64,000 nt of DNA from Novipirellula galeiformis (GTDB taxonomy: Bacteria > Planctomycetota > Planctomycetia > Pirellulales > Pirellulaceae): contig NZ_SJPT01000003.1 of the NCBI RefSeq assembly GCF_007860095.1, positions 62,001 to 126,000 of the forward strand, written 5' to 3'. Shown piece by piece: positions 34,303 through 43,998 of this stretch. The position numbers were made by a program, and so were the translations under genes. The notes under the pieces were generated by a model, which searched no databases, was not told the origin of the DNA, and saw only the letters and a list, made by a program, of their open reading frames with translations. The stretch's first letter is position 1. Every line of letters starts with the position of its first letter.

Positions 34303-36423
34303 GTGCAAAAAATGAAACGTTATCCTCGATCGCGGACTTCACTGAGTTGTTTGCTAGCTTTGTCGTGCTCGCAATTCGCGATTGGGGGCGACGAGGTCGT
34401 GTTGGCTCCCGCGTTGGAAACTGCCGCGGAGGCTCAGATTGCCCGGCGTCCATGGTTGCTTGATGTTTTGAGCAAGAAGCCCGAGTCCAAGCAGGACGCA
34501 GGGGCGAGCATGCTGCCGACGCCACCACCGAATCGGCCTCGTGTTTCCGACCCGCCATCGATGAAGGACTCGCTCGCAAATGTTCCGCTGAGTCGCGATG
34601 AGCAGAGTGACGCGACGCCTCTCGATATCGGCACTGTCGATGCGGCCCCGGTCGATGTTTACGCGCACAAGGGCGCGTCGGTGTTGCAGCACGATGAGCG
34701 CGACGATGACAACTGGGTGCCACGATCGCTGGGCCGCGCCCTCAGGGCTCAAGGGCAATCGAGACCAACGCTCGCTCCTGCATCGCCACGCAAGACGACG
34801 TCGGAGGTTACGCCCGAGCTCATGCCTGAGCCTGAGGTTGCTCGTGAGCCCGAGCTCACGCCTGAGCCTGAGGTCACGCCCAAGCCCGAGGTCGCTGCCA
34901 AGCCCGAGGTTACTGCCAAGTCGTTCAACCGTGGCGTGGAGGTGCGTCCAAAGTTGGTGCCCCTCTCCGATCCAACGGTGAATGAGTCACATCGGTCGGT
35001 GAAGGATTCGCAGGCTGAAAACTCGACGAATTGGGAAGATTCCGAGCGTAGCTCGCCTCCATCGAACTCAAGCGACGAGACGATGGAAGTTCAGGAGCGA
35101 TTTGACATCGAAGATTCGGAGATCGCCGACGCACCGCATGAGGACGCTGAACTCGATTCAAGCTTTGCCGAGCATCTGCGAAACGCAAAACCGGTTCAGC
35201 GAAAATTGCGTTCCGTGACCATTGATCCGGCGTCACCGGGTGGCTTCCGTCTCGAGCCTGCTCCGAGGCAGCGAGAGGCCAGCGAGGCTGCGGACGCGTC
35301 ATTGCCGCGTCGTCGCTCCAACTCGGTGGGAGATCAATTCGCGGGTGAACCGCCGGCTGACGAGTCGTTGGGTGATCGTGAACCGGTTTCCCTTGACTAC
35401 GTTGGCATGCCAACCGGACCGTTGAAGCTTTCCGCTTCGGTTGCCAAGATGAAGCCGGTGATGCAGCGGTGCTTGGTCAACTACTACCGAAATCCCGAGA
35501 TCGCCAACCAGCGAAGCAACTGGGGAATGTTGCATTCGATCATGGTCTACGGCGTCGATACCAAGATCGTTGCCGAACGGCAACATTTCAACGCCATCGC
35601 TTGGATTGCGGGCAACAACGCTTGTCGTGGACAACGCTTGATCGAGACGGATCGCGATGGCATCCATGTCAGAAGTGGAGTGGGGTTACAGGGTCATCAA
35701 GCTCAGATGCTGTGTGTGTTCTCGTTGTGCGATGTACCGATTGAATATCCGTTGTACGTGGGGACCACCAAGTACTCGGTGCGTGATGTCGTCAAACGCG
35801 AGATGGCGGATTGTAAAAGTGGCGCCGAATTGACCTTCACCTTGATTGGACTTTCCCACTATCTCGATACCGACGCGAGTTGGCTTGCCTCGGACGGAAG
35901 TCGCTGGGATTTCGAGCGATTGATTCGCGAAGAGTTGTCCCAGCCGATTGTGGGTGCCGCGTGTGGAGGAACGCACCGCTTGATGGGATTCTCCCATGCA
36001 TTGCGAAAGCGTCGCGCCGAGGGGCGGCCGATTACGGGGCAATGGGCTCGGGCCGAAGTCTTTACCAACGATTTCATCGAATATGCCTTCTCGCTGCAGA
36101 ATCGCGATGGATCGATGAGCACGAATTGGTTCGAAGGGCGTGAAGACAATGGGAAAATGGACCGCAAGGTGCAAACGACGGGGCACATGGTCGAGTGGAT
36201 GTTGACGACGTTGCCGGATTCGCAGTTGCAAGATCCGCGGTTGGTGCGTGCGGTCCGCTATCTGTTGGCCTCGATGTACAACGAGCCGAAACACGATTGG
36301 CAGATCGGTCCCAAGGGACATGCACTGCGAGCACTGGCGATGTACTACCAACGGACCTATCGCAGCGGACCGGCGTGGCAAACCCCGGCCATCGCCAGCG
36401 GAGCCCGAACGCTGCAGCGATAG
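34303..36423 (+). CDS. Large exported protein with Pro-Glu repeat linker and helical C-terminal domain
   Basis: 706 residues, function unknown. GGAG lies six bases before the GTG at 34303, so that start is preferred over the ATG at 34312. A signal peptide (about residues 4-29, SLSCLLALSCSQFAIGG) is followed by about 330 residues of low-complexity sequence with repeated EPEVTPKPEV-type units (near 165-205), likely an extended linker. The C-terminal 300 residues are well ordered, with MKPVMQRCLVNYYRNPEIAN, CGGTHRLMGFSHALRKRRA and QTTGHMVEWMLTTLPDSQL, a helix-rich pattern reminiscent of alpha/alpha-barrel terpenoid-cyclase-like folds. Planctomycete-specific families of this form exist; the role is unknown. 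It is monocistronic. Confidence 0.8.
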   Translation: MQKMKRYPRSRTSLSCLLALSCSQFAIGGDEVVLAPALETAAEAQIARRPWLLDVLSKKPESKQDAGASMLPTPPPNRPRVSDPPSMKDSLANVPLSRDEQSDATPLDIGTVDAAPVDVYAHKGASVLQHDERDDDNWVPRSLGRALRAQGQSRPTLAPASPRKTTSEVTPELMPEPEVAREPELTPEPEVTPKPEVAAKPEVTAKSFNRGVEVRPKLVPLSDPTVNESHRSVKDSQAENSTNWEDSERSSPPSNSSDETMEVQERFDIEDSEIADAPHEDAELDSSFAEHLRNAKPVQRKLRSVTIDPASPGGFRLEPAPRQREASEAADASLPRRRSNSVGDQFAGEPPADESLGDREPVSLDYVGMPTGPLKLSASVAKMKPVMQRCLVNYYRNPEIANQRSNWGMLHSIMVYGVDTKIVAERQHFNAIAWIAGNNACRGQRLIETDRDGIHVRSGVGLQGHQAQMLCVFSLCDVPIEYPLYVGTTKYSVRDVVKREMADCKSGAELTFTLIGLSHYLDTDASWLASDGSRWDFERLIREELSQPIVGAACGGTHRLMGFSHALRKRRAEGRPITGQWARAEVFTNDFIEYAFSLQNRDGSMSTNWFEGREDNGKMDRKVQTTGHMVEWMLTTLPDSQLQDPRLVRAVRYLLASMYNEPKHDWQIGPKGHALRALAMYYQRTYRSGPAWQTPAIASGARTLQR

Positions 36424-36555
36424 TGCGGTTCGGGCATAAAACGCAGATTTAGCGGCTGATCTGGTTGCCGGTTTCCGCCGCTTCGCTAATACTTTGATTC
36501 TCTTTGTCATATTACCCAGTTTGAATCACCCTCACCCTGTCGAGTGCGCCCTGCA

Positions 36556-37503
36556 ATGGCGACACAACGTCTGACGAAACATAACGCGGCCATGATTCGC
36601 GCGGCGATCGATCTTTTTCGTGATCGAGGCGCCGATGCGTTGCTGCTGCTTTTAGATGGATCGACCGACTGGAAACGTATCTCCGAGATGGCTCAGCCGC
36701 TCGACAAACCCTTTATTGTCGCGGTGGATTCAGCGCATGATCTCGAGGGAGCCTCCGAAGCGGGGCTCAAACCGCTGGCCCTCAACAAAGAAAAGGCTCC
36801 GCTGCTCGAGCGTCTTCAACACGCCTTGCTCGAAGCGGCCGCCGATGAGTTGATTCGCACCAATGGCGAGGTGGTGGCCCTGTATAGCGGTTTTCAGCAC
36901 GGACGACTCGACTCGATCAGCCATCTACAACTCGACGAGCGAATGCGGCAATTGACCAGCCGCGATCTGCAGATGCTCGAGAGCCGAGTCCCGTTGAAGA
37001 CGATCAAGGCGGTGATCGATTTGGCGGCACAGATCGGCCGCGAAGGCCGCGAAGGAAAGCCGGTGGGCACGCTGTTTGTCGTCGGCGACACTCGCAAAGT
37101 GATCGAGCATGCGAATGACAGCGGGGTCGATCCCTTCCGTGGTTACAACCGCAAACAACGTAATTTGCTCGACCGCAAGGTCCAAGAAGATGCCAAGGAA
37201 GTCGCTCAGCTCGACGGCGCGTTTATCATCGCCAGTGATGGGGTGATCGAAAAGAGTCGGCAAATGCTCGAGGTCTCGCACGAAGACCTCACGATGAGCA
37301 AAGGGTTGGGGGCCCGGCACTGGGCCGCCGCAGCGATTTCACGCAAGACCAAAGCGATCGCGGTCGTCGTCAGCCAATCCACCGGTACCGTCCGCTTGTA
37401 CCAAGACGGTCATCTCGTGATGCGGATTGAGCCGATGGACAAGGCCGTGAAGTGGCAAGAGTTCAACTTTGAACCGCCTTCGTCGTCACCGCCTGATAAT
37501 TAG
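36556..37503 (+). CDS. Diadenylate cyclase-like protein (DisA_N/DacZ-type)
   Basis: 315 residues from the ATG at 36556; a GTG 12 bases earlier is also possible. The N-terminal domain (AAIDLFRDRGADALLLLLDG) and a C-terminal DAC/DisA_N domain resemble archaeal DacZ, which makes cyclic di-AMP from two ATP. The DGA motif is present (Asp220). The usual RHR motif reads RHW (residues 254-256), and the metal-binding VSES-type motif reads VSQSTG. These changes could weaken or alter activity or be normal in this lineage. No membrane segment is visible. The neighbour at 34303 is unrelated. Four 16-bp tandem repeats follow the stop. Confidence 0.82.
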   Translation: MATQRLTKHNAAMIRAAIDLFRDRGADALLLLLDGSTDWKRISEMAQPLDKPFIVAVDSAHDLEGASEAGLKPLALNKEKAPLLERLQHALLEAAADELIRTNGEVVALYSGFQHGRLDSISHLQLDERMRQLTSRDLQMLESRVPLKTIKAVIDLAAQIGREGREGKPVGTLFVVGDTRKVIEHANDSGVDPFRGYNRKQRNLLDRKVQEDAKEVAQLDGAFIIASDGVIEKSRQMLEVSHEDLTMSKGLGARHWAAAAISRKTKAIAVVVSQSTGTVRLYQDGHLVMRIEPMDKAVKWQEFNFEPPSSSPPDN

Positions 37504-37538
37504 GGAGCGGGTCACGAGCGTCCTTTGAGATCCACGCT

Positions 37539-37602
37539 CGTTATTAGGCCCGTTCGTTATTAGGCCCGTTCGTTATCAGGCCCGTTCGTTATCAGGTCCG
37601 TG
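37539..37602. repeat. Four 16-bp tandem repeats between the diadenylate cyclase and thymidine kinase genes
   Basis: Unit CGTTATTAGGCCCGTT repeated at 37539, 37555, 37571 and 37587 with a few substitutions (T to C in the last two). No spacers. Confidence 0.9.
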
Positions 37603-37643
37603 GCTCGTGGGGGTGTAGCCGCGTGCTAGGCTCGCAATGCGTG

Positions 37644-38249
37644 CTACAGCAGCGGTAATTCGTCATCGCGACGAACCGACATGCCGTCCTTGAAGTGTTG
37701 CCGGCACACCGACACGTAACGCTCGTTGCCGCCGATTTGGATTTGCCGACCATCTTTGACGGGTTGGCCTTTGGCATCCATGCGAAGCACCATCGTCGCT
37801 TTACGTCCACAGTGGCAAATCGTCCTGATCTCGGACAATGTATCGGACCAGGCCAAGAGGTGCTCGCTGCCTTCGAACAAGTGGCCTTGAAAGTCGGTTC
37901 TCAAGCCATAGGTCATCACGGGAATGTCGAGCGTGTCGCACACATCGCTCAATTGACGCACTTGTAATTGGGTCAAAAATTGGGCTTCGTCCACAAACAC
38001 GGCGTGAATCGATTTGGCGTCATGCTCCTTGTGGACGACGGAAAACAGATTGTCGGATTGATTGAACGTGATGGCCTCCGAGCTGAGGCCGATACGGGAG
38101 GTGACTTTGCCGGCTGCGAAACGAGTATCCATTTCGGGCAGCAGGATCATCGTATTCATCCCACGCTCGCGATAGTTGTAGCTTGCTTGCAGCAGGACAG
38201 TCGATTTCCCAGCATTCATCGCGGAAAAATAAAAGTAGAGCTTTGCCAT
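37644..38249 (-). CDS. tdk: Thymidine kinase
   Basis: 201 residues, type II thymidine kinase that phosphorylates thymidine with ATP. The P-loop [29 protein letters not shown] and the C-terminal zinc-binding cysteines (CHCGRKA and CRQHF) with the substrate loop [11 protein letters not shown] are all present. It follows RNase PH by 29 bp on the same strand and is probably cotranscribed with it. Confidence 0.95.
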   Translation of the reverse strand: MAKLYFYFSAMNAGKSTVLLQASYNYRERGMNTMILLPEMDTRFAAGKVTSRIGLSSEAITFNQSDNLFSVVHKEHDAKSIHAVFVDEAQFLTQLQVRQLSDVCDTLDIPVMTYGLRTDFQGHLFEGSEHLLAWSDTLSEIRTICHCGRKATMVLRMDAKGQPVKDGRQIQIGGNERYVSVCRQHFKDGMSVRRDDELPLL

Positions 38250-38278
38250 CGAACGCGTGCTGCCTTTCTCGTCGCGGT

Positions 38279-38989
38279 CTACGAGAGGGATTGGAGTTGT
38301 TTTGTCGTGAGTTCTCGGATGCCTTGCTTGGCCAATCGCAACAGATCGGCGAGTTGATCATCGTCAAACGTCGCCTCTTCGCCTGTGCCTTGGATCTCGA
38401 CAAACTTGCCCGAACCGGTCATGACGACGTTCATGTCGACATCCGCAGCGGAATCCAATTGGTAATCGAGGTCCAAGTGGGCGACGTCGTTGACGATTCC
38501 GGCGCTGATTGCGGCGATACTATCACGAATCGGGCCGTCACCGATGCGGCTTCCCGGAACGGCGATCTGGATCGCTTTGGCCAGTGCGATGAATCCGCCG
38601 GTGATCGCGGCGGTGCGCGTTCCTCCGTCGGCCTGCAACACGTCACAGTCCACGGTGATCGAGCGTTCGCCAAGTTTGACCAAATCGACGACCGCACGCA
38701 GACTGCGTCCGATCAAACGCTGGATCTCGGTGGTTCGGCCGTCGATTTTGCCGCCACGGTCACGCGGTTTCCGTGGCGTGGTGCTGCCCGGCAGCATGTT
38801 GTACTCGGCCGTGACCCAGCCTTTGCCCTTGCCGGCAAGCCAGGGGGGAACCGAGGCTGCGAGCGATGCGGTGCACAACACGATCGTGCCTTCGCATCGA
38901 TACAAGACGCTCGCAGGGTTCGACGGAATGTAGCCCAGTTCGATTTGGACGTTGCGAAGTTGGTCTGCGGGGCGAGGGGTGGCGGGCAT
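38279..38989 (-). CDS. rph: Ribonuclease PH
   Basis: 236 residues, the normal length. Motifs include [30 protein letters not shown] with the phosphate-binding arginines, [30 protein letters not shown] and [20 protein letters not shown]. The enzyme trims the 3' ends of tRNA precursors with phosphate. Together with tdk it forms a short nucleotide/RNA operon. Confidence 0.96.
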   Translation of the reverse strand: MPATPRPADQLRNVQIELGYIPSNPASVLYRCEGTIVLCTASLAASVPPWLAGKGKGWVTAEYNMLPGSTTPRKPRDRGGKIDGRTTEIQRLIGRSLRAVVDLVKLGERSITVDCDVLQADGGTRTAAITGGFIALAKAIQIAVPGSRIGDGPIRDSIAAISAGIVNDVAHLDLDYQLDSAADVDMNVVMTGSGKFVEIQGTGEEATFDDDQLADLLRLAKQGIRELTTKQLQSLS

Positions 38990-39075
38990 CGAGAGTTACC
39001 GTGGATTCGGTGGAAGTAAAAAAAGAATGATGGCCGAGTCGTTTGCACCCTCCTCCCCTCGTCCAACGCATTGTC

Positions 39076-39134
39076 GTTACCGATGGGGGCGTTACCGATG
39101 GGGGCGTTACCGATGGGGGCGTTACCGATGGGGC
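39076..39134. repeat. Four 15-bp tandem repeats between argF and rph
   Basis: GTTACCGATGGGGGC at 39076, 39091, 39106 and, one base shorter at its end, 39121. Perfect apart from the last. No spacers. Confidence 0.92.
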
Positions 39135-39171
39135 GAGCGGATCAGGGTGAACGATAAATCGCGTCGGCCGC

Positions 39172-40122
39172 TTAGAGGCTTTGGTCCACTTGGACATGGT
39201 CGTCGATCCACTTGCGATTGAGCAGCCAAACGAGCAGCCCTTTCTGGGCATGCATCCGGTTGCCGGCTTGGCGGATGACGTCACTTTGTTTGCTGTCGAT
39301 GACCGCGTCGGTGATCTCTTCGCCTCGCACGGCAGGCAAACAGTGCAGCACGCGGGCGTGGCTCGGGGCGCTGGCCATCAATTGTTCGTTGACTTGGAAA
39401 TTGGCAAACGCAGCGCGGCGGGCCGCCATTTCCGCTTCCTGACCCATGCTCGTCCAAACATCGGTATAGATCGCGTCGGCATCGGCCACCGCCCGATGCG
39501 GGTCGGTTGCGGATTCGATGATGGCTTTGGGGTAGCGGTCGGCAATGCGGCGCAGCCAATCGGAGTCCATCTCGTAACCAGGCGGACACACCAAGGTGAA
39601 ACGCATGTCGAGCATTGCCGTGCACAGCGCGACGGACTGGGCCACGTTATTGCCGTCGCCAACAAAGACGATGTGTTTGTCCTTGTAGCCGCCCAACGAT
39701 TCACGCACGGTCAAGACATCGGCCATCGCTTGGCAAGGATGACATAGATCGGTCAAGCCGTTGATCACGGGCATCGCATTGAAACCCGCTAACAGTTCAA
39801 CGTGTTCATGTTTCTTGGCACGGCAAACCACGGCATCCACAAATTGGCCAAGCACTTTGGTAAAGTCGACCGGAGATTCGCGTTTTCCCCAGCCGACTTC
39901 TTCACCCAGAAACAGGCTGGTGCCGCCCAGTTGTGCCATACCCGTTTCGAAGCTGACACGCGTGCGTAGACTCGGTTTCTGAAACAGCAATGCGATCACA
40001 CGACGTTCCAATATCGGTGGACGTTCACCCGCAGCCAACCGTTGTTTCAACGACAAGGATGCCGCGAGAATGCGTTGTAATTCGTGAACTTCGATATCGA
40101 ATAGACTTCGTAGGTGTTGCAT
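39172..40122 (-). CDS. argF: Ornithine carbamoyltransferase
   Basis: 316 residues. The carbamoyl-phosphate motif reads [20 protein letters not shown], then [20 protein letters not shown] and the ornithine-site [11 protein letters not shown] are present, so the enzyme should make citrulline from ornithine. The first motif has SLRTR instead of STRTR, a common variant. GAGG lies before the start. It is the last of three minus-strand arginine genes (argB, argD-like, argF); the gap to the argD-like gene is 73 bp. Confidence 0.95.
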   Translation of the reverse strand: MQHLRSLFDIEVHELQRILAASLSLKQRLAAGERPPILERRVIALLFQKPSLRTRVSFETGMAQLGGTSLFLGEEVGWGKRESPVDFTKVLGQFVDAVVCRAKKHEHVELLAGFNAMPVINGLTDLCHPCQAMADVLTVRESLGGYKDKHIVFVGDGNNVAQSVALCTAMLDMRFTLVCPPGYEMDSDWLRRIADRYPKAIIESATDPHRAVADADAIYTDVWTSMGQEAEMAARRAAFANFQVNEQLMASAPSHARVLHCLPAVRGEEITDAVIDSKQSDVIRQAGNRMHAQKGLLVWLLNRKWIDDHVQVDQSL

Positions 40123-40195
40123 GGCAACGGCCTCATCGTTGTGTTAGTTTTCGTAGCGGATGATTTTATAAACGGAAACGCGGTGGATCGTGACG

Positions 40196-41407
40196 TTAAA
40201 CGGCTAAATCCTTGGAACGCTGCTCAATCGCATTCATGGTTTCCAGCAGAAGGCTGAGTAGTGATTCTCGGTCTTCGGGACTTAGGTTGAGCGAAGGTTG
40301 TAGTAGGATCGCGGCTTCGCCGGAGGCTTCGATGCGTAGACCGTTCGTTGCCGCGACGCTGACGATCTCGGCGGCTGCCAAATCCGTCTCGATGCCAAGG
40401 GTCATGCCGGTGACATGAATGTCGCGAATGAACTCAAAGCCAGCGATTGCCTCGGCAACCGCGACGGCAAATTCTTGACCCAACTCGCTCGCGGCACCAG
40501 GCAATTCAAGTCGTCCAAGGGCTTGCAGCATCGCAGTCACGACGTTGGACTGGATCGGATAGTCCGTGGATTGATGGATCGGCCGCCCGGTCAAGCGTTC
40601 CGAGGCAATCAACATCCCGCCTGGCAAGCCGGCGAACAATCCGCCCGCCACCACGATGCCATCGACAGCTACATCTGCGAGCGAAGCGAAGGTAAAACAC
40701 GAACCGGTGGCACCGAAACACAAGCGAGCTTCGTCCATCAACAACACGAGATCGTGTTGGTCGCAAAGCTGGCGAACGCCACGGAGATAGTCGCCATCGA
40801 TCGAGCGAGCTCCATTGGCGAGGTTGACGGGCGAGAGCAAAACCGATGCGGTGGAATCATCGATTGCCGCTTCGAGTGCTTTCAAGTCGTTTGGCTTGAC
40901 GTGATCAAAACCTGCGACCATCGGTCCAAAGCCGGAATGCAAATGCGGTTGACCGCTGGCGGAGCGACACAATGCGGTGCGGCCATGATCGCTGCCGGCG
41001 ATTGCAATCGTTCGATAACTCGCTTCAGAATTGCGTTTTCGAGCGAATGCAATCATCGCTTCGATTGCCAGATCGGCCGCAGGGAACAATAGCAGCGAAT
41101 CGGCAGCGATCGAATCGCTGTTACCGGACGATTCCAACAACGACGCTAACGCACTCGCCAACTCGGTTGGTTCATCGTCGGCCGCTTTGTTGTCGGCCAC
41201 CTGATTGTCGGCAATGTCCAGCGCCGCCGAGGCGTCCCCCAGATACACATGGGCGGACTGTGAGATGGCGTCGATCACTGTGGGGCAACTGAAACCGACC
41301 GCGCTTGCCCGCCCCGCCAAGGCATCCACCCACGGATGCCCCAACGCATCGACGCGCCGAATGCCATCGATTGGCGCCTGTCCATTGGACTTGGAGGGTT
41401 CGCTCAT
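40196..41407 (-). CDS. ArgD-like class III aminotransferase homologue lacking the PLP lysine
   Basis: 403 residues from the ATG at 41407 (AAGG site upstream; a TTG at 41446 is less likely). It aligns with acetylornithine aminotransferases: GSDHGRTALC, the DLKALEAAID segment, VLLMDEARLCFGATG in place of FDEVQTGxGRTG, and a conserved C-terminal domain. The Schiff-base lysine of LAKGLGGGxPIG is missing: the sequence is VAGGLFAGLPGG, glycine at residue 255. The phosphate-binding NSGxEANE motif is also degenerate (FPAADLAIE). The protein is thus probably not an active transaminase, although it sits between argB and argF where argD is expected. It may be a structural or regulatory relic. Confidence 0.85.
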   Translation of the reverse strand: MSEPSKSNGQAPIDGIRRVDALGHPWVDALAGRASAVGFSCPTVIDAISQSAHVYLGDASAALDIADNQVADNKAADDEPTELASALASLLESSGNSDSIAADSLLLFPAADLAIEAMIAFARKRNSEASYRTIAIAGSDHGRTALCRSASGQPHLHSGFGPMVAGFDHVKPNDLKALEAAIDDSTASVLLSPVNLANGARSIDGDYLRGVRQLCDQHDLVLLMDEARLCFGATGSCFTFASLADVAVDGIVVAGGLFAGLPGGMLIASERLTGRPIHQSTDYPIQSNVVTAMLQALGRLELPGAASELGQEFAVAVAEAIAGFEFIRDIHVTGMTLGIETDLAAAEIVSVAATNGLRIEASGEAAILLQPSLNLSPEDRESLLSLLLETMNAIEQRSKDLAV

Positions 41408-41615
41408 GGGATGCCTTGAAGAAGAATAAATGAAAAGAGAAAGCAACGGCCAACCCCTGTCATCGTTTGTCAGGGACGCCGTTGCTGTGCTTTATTAAAG
41501 CGTTCGTGCGGTGTTGCGGAGTCTCGGTCGGCTTCTTGAAAACGGAGGGGTTGGATTGCTGCACGTTCGTTTTGTGCCTGAGACCGAATCGCAATCACTC
41601 TCAATCGGACGACGC

Positions 41616-42524
41616 TTAGAGATGGATTTCGGTTCCCACACCTTGAGTGGTGAAGATTTCCAGTAGCAGCGAATGGCGTAGTTTACCATCAATGATGTGC
41701 ACTTTGCCGACGCCTCGCCCAAGGGTTTCCAAACACGCTTCGACTTTGGGGATCATGCCAGCATCGATCACACCGCTCTCAATCAATTCTCTCGCTTCGG
41801 CCGAAGAGAGCGAATGAATAATGGTGTCGGGATCTTCTTTATCGCGTCGAACACCGTTGACGTCTGACAAAAAGACTAATTTTTCTGCTCCCAGCGATTG
41901 GGCTACTGCCATCGCCGCGGTATCGGCGTTCACGTTGTAGTGTTGGCCATCGTCGCCTTCGCACATCGACGGGATCACGGGGACTTGATCGGTGTACGAC
42001 AAGCCTTCGATCACGTTGCGATCGACACGCGTCACTTCGCCGACGAACCCGAGGTCTTCATCGGGGCGCTCGGCAAGCTTTTGCCCGAACAGCACGTTGG
42101 TGGTTAGGAACGAGAGGTTCATCGCCCGCCCTCCCAAACGCTCCATCTCTTCGGTCAAGAAGACGTTCAGATCGCCAGCCAATACTTTTTCGACGACGTT
42201 GAGTGTCGCTTGGTCCGTCACGCGGCGTCCGCGAACGAAATGGGGTTGGATCCCCGCTTCGGCCAATTCCCGATTGATCGCTTTCCCGCCGCCATGCACC
42301 AACACCGGGTTCATGCCGACCGACTCCATGAAAATGACATCCAACAAGATGTGCATCAATGCTTGGGTATCGTCCAGAATGCTGCCGCCCAACTTGATCA
42401 CCGTCGTTTTTCCACGGAATTGACGAATCCACCCCATGGCTTCGATCAGGGTGTTCGCTTTTGCGATCGCTTCTTCCAAGGTAAAGTCTCCGATATTTTC
42501 GGCGCGTTGGGTAATAGGGGACAC
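41616..42524 (-). CDS. argB: Acetylglutamate kinase
   Basis: About 302 residues from a GTG at 42524, which gives the family length; the frame is open to a TTG at 42653. Motifs are [59 protein letters not shown] and [19 protein letters not shown]. The enzyme phosphorylates N-acetylglutamate, the second step of arginine synthesis. The N-terminal helix ([20 protein letters not shown]) is of the kind found in arginine-sensitive hexameric kinases, so feedback control is likely. Divergent from proC. Confidence 0.93.
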   Translation of the reverse strand: MSPITQRAENIGDFTLEEAIAKANTLIEAMGWIRQFRGKTTVIKLGGSILDDTQALMHILLDVIFMESVGMNPVLVHGGGKAINRELAEAGIQPHFVRGRRVTDQATLNVVEKVLAGDLNVFLTEEMERLGGRAMNLSFLTTNVLFGQKLAERPDEDLGFVGEVTRVDRNVIEGLSYTDQVPVIPSMCEGDDGQHYNVNADTAAMAVAQSLGAEKLVFLSDVNGVRRDKEDPDTIIHSLSSAEARELIESGVIDAGMIPKVEACLETLGRGVGKVHIIDGKLRHSLLLEIFTTQGVGTEIHL

Positions 42525-42678
42525 GTCCGCTCGCTTAATGTCGTGTGGAATCGATTTTAGGCTAATTTTGGTGGTCTTTCCGCGATCGGAAAAACCGATC
42601 AATTTAGATGCGGCCACCCAGAGGGTCAATTGAGATGGCAGGCAAACAGCCAAACAGTGGGTCTACTTAGGAGAAATA

Positions 42679-43488
42679 ATGGACAATCAGCGTATCACCG
42701 TCATCGGTGGCGGCCAAATGGGGCGAGCTCTCGTGGGCGGCATGCTCGACAATAAAGTGGTCCTCGATGCGAATGTCACCATCGTCGATCACAATGCAAC
42801 GAGTCGCCAATGGTGGCAAGAAAATCGACCGAATGTATTGATATCACAGGACTTAGAATCGTCAGTCCAAGGTGCGGATCTGGTTGTTTTGGCCGTCAAA
42901 CCCAAGGTCTTGGGCAACGTCGCTAAGCAAGCGGAGCACTTCTGGGACGGGAAATTGGTCGTTTCGATTGCCGCCGGGGTGATGCTGGAGACGCTTTGCG
43001 GGTGGATTGGACATCGACGTGTCGTCCGTGTGATGCCAAATACCCCCTGTCTGGTTGGTCAAGGAGCATGCGCGTACTGCGTTGCCGATGAGGTTTCCAG
43101 TGACGACGAAGCCCAGATTATGACCGTATTGAGCAGCGTGGGGATGGCGTTTGCCGTCTCCGAATCCCAAATGGATGGGGTGACGGGGCTCAGCGGATCG
43201 GGGCCCGCCTATGTTTGTTTGATCATCGAAGCGCTCGCCGATGGCGGCGTTTTCGCCGGATTGCCCCGACCGTTGGCGATGAAATTGGCGACTCAAACGG
43301 TCTTGGGGACCGCACAAATGATCGCGGAAACAGGCCGCCACCCTGGCGAGTTGAAGGATTCGGTTGCCAGCCCCGCTGGTACAACGATTGCCGCGATCCG
43401 AGTCCTCGAGCAAAATGGGTTGCGAGCAACGATGATCGACGCCGTCGCGGCATCAGCACAGCGGAGTCGCGAACTTGCCAAAGATTGA
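42679..43488 (+). CDS. proC: Pyrroline-5-carboxylate reductase
   Basis: 269 residues. The NADPH-binding ITVIGGGQMGRALVGGM, VRVMPNTPCLVGQGA, GVTGLSGSGPAYVCLI and the signature HPGELKDSVASPAGTTIAAI are complete. The enzyme makes proline from pyrroline-5-carboxylate. A strong ribosome-binding site (TAGGAG, 42668-42673) fixes the start. It shares a divergent promoter region with argB, joining arginine and proline synthesis. Confidence 0.96.
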   Translation: MDNQRITVIGGGQMGRALVGGMLDNKVVLDANVTIVDHNATSRQWWQENRPNVLISQDLESSVQGADLVVLAVKPKVLGNVAKQAEHFWDGKLVVSIAAGVMLETLCGWIGHRRVVRVMPNTPCLVGQGACAYCVADEVSSDDEAQIMTVLSSVGMAFAVSESQMDGVTGLSGSGPAYVCLIIEALADGGVFAGLPRPLAMKLATQTVLGTAQMIAETGRHPGELKDSVASPAGTTIAAIRVLEQNGLRATMIDAVAASAQRSRELAKD

Positions 43489-43633
43489 GCAAGGATCAAA
43501 CCACGTCTCAAAATGAAGTGCCGCTGCGGATGTTGCGAAATCAGCGTTCATGACCACGTTCACACAGTGAATGTCGGTCATCAAGAAGGCGGCGTCTGTT
43601 GAAAATACCTATGCCTTAAGAAGAATCAGTACG

Positions 43634-43870
43634 ATGGAATCACCGATTATCAAAATTGACGACAAACATGTCCCTCTGTATCGCATCGTTTGGGTTAGCG
43701 AGATCCCTCACTTTTGTGGGGAACCGGACTGCATGCACGAGGGAGACTATGAAGTACGACTCGATGTTGACGATTCGTTGTGGACCAGTGCCGCCGAACG
43801 CGACGCCACCGTCGCTGCGCTAGCAAAATGGTGCGGCGATCCTCGCAGCGATGAAAATCCCGAGTGGTAA
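43634..43870 (+). CDS. Small hypothetical protein with cysteine motif
   Basis: 78 residues from the ATG at 43634 (AAGAAG upstream); an ATG at 43571 in the same frame would add 21 residues. The protein is acidic, with IPHFCGEPDCMHEGDYEVRL and a C-terminal WCGDPRSDENPEW. The CGEPDC group, with another Cys and two His, could bind zinc. It has no signal or membrane segment. I do not recognise the family. Confidence 0.6.
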   Translation: MESPIIKIDDKHVPLYRIVWVSEIPHFCGEPDCMHEGDYEVRLDVDDSLWTSAAERDATVAALAKWCGDPRSDENPEW

Positions 43871-43998
43871 TCGAGCCGCTGCGGCCGAAAAGCGTCACCG
43901 CGGATGCCCCGCTCGAGGTAATCGCGAGTGGTTTTCAGCGCGCTGGAAAATCTTGAGCGCGGCGGAAGAAGACGCGAGCCCTGCTCGGACGTGTGCCA

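Noticed and set aside
37539-39134. Tandem repeats considered as CRISPR arrays (also 60481-60540)
   Set aside because: Units are 15-16 bp, directly adjacent with no spacers, and no cas genes are present.
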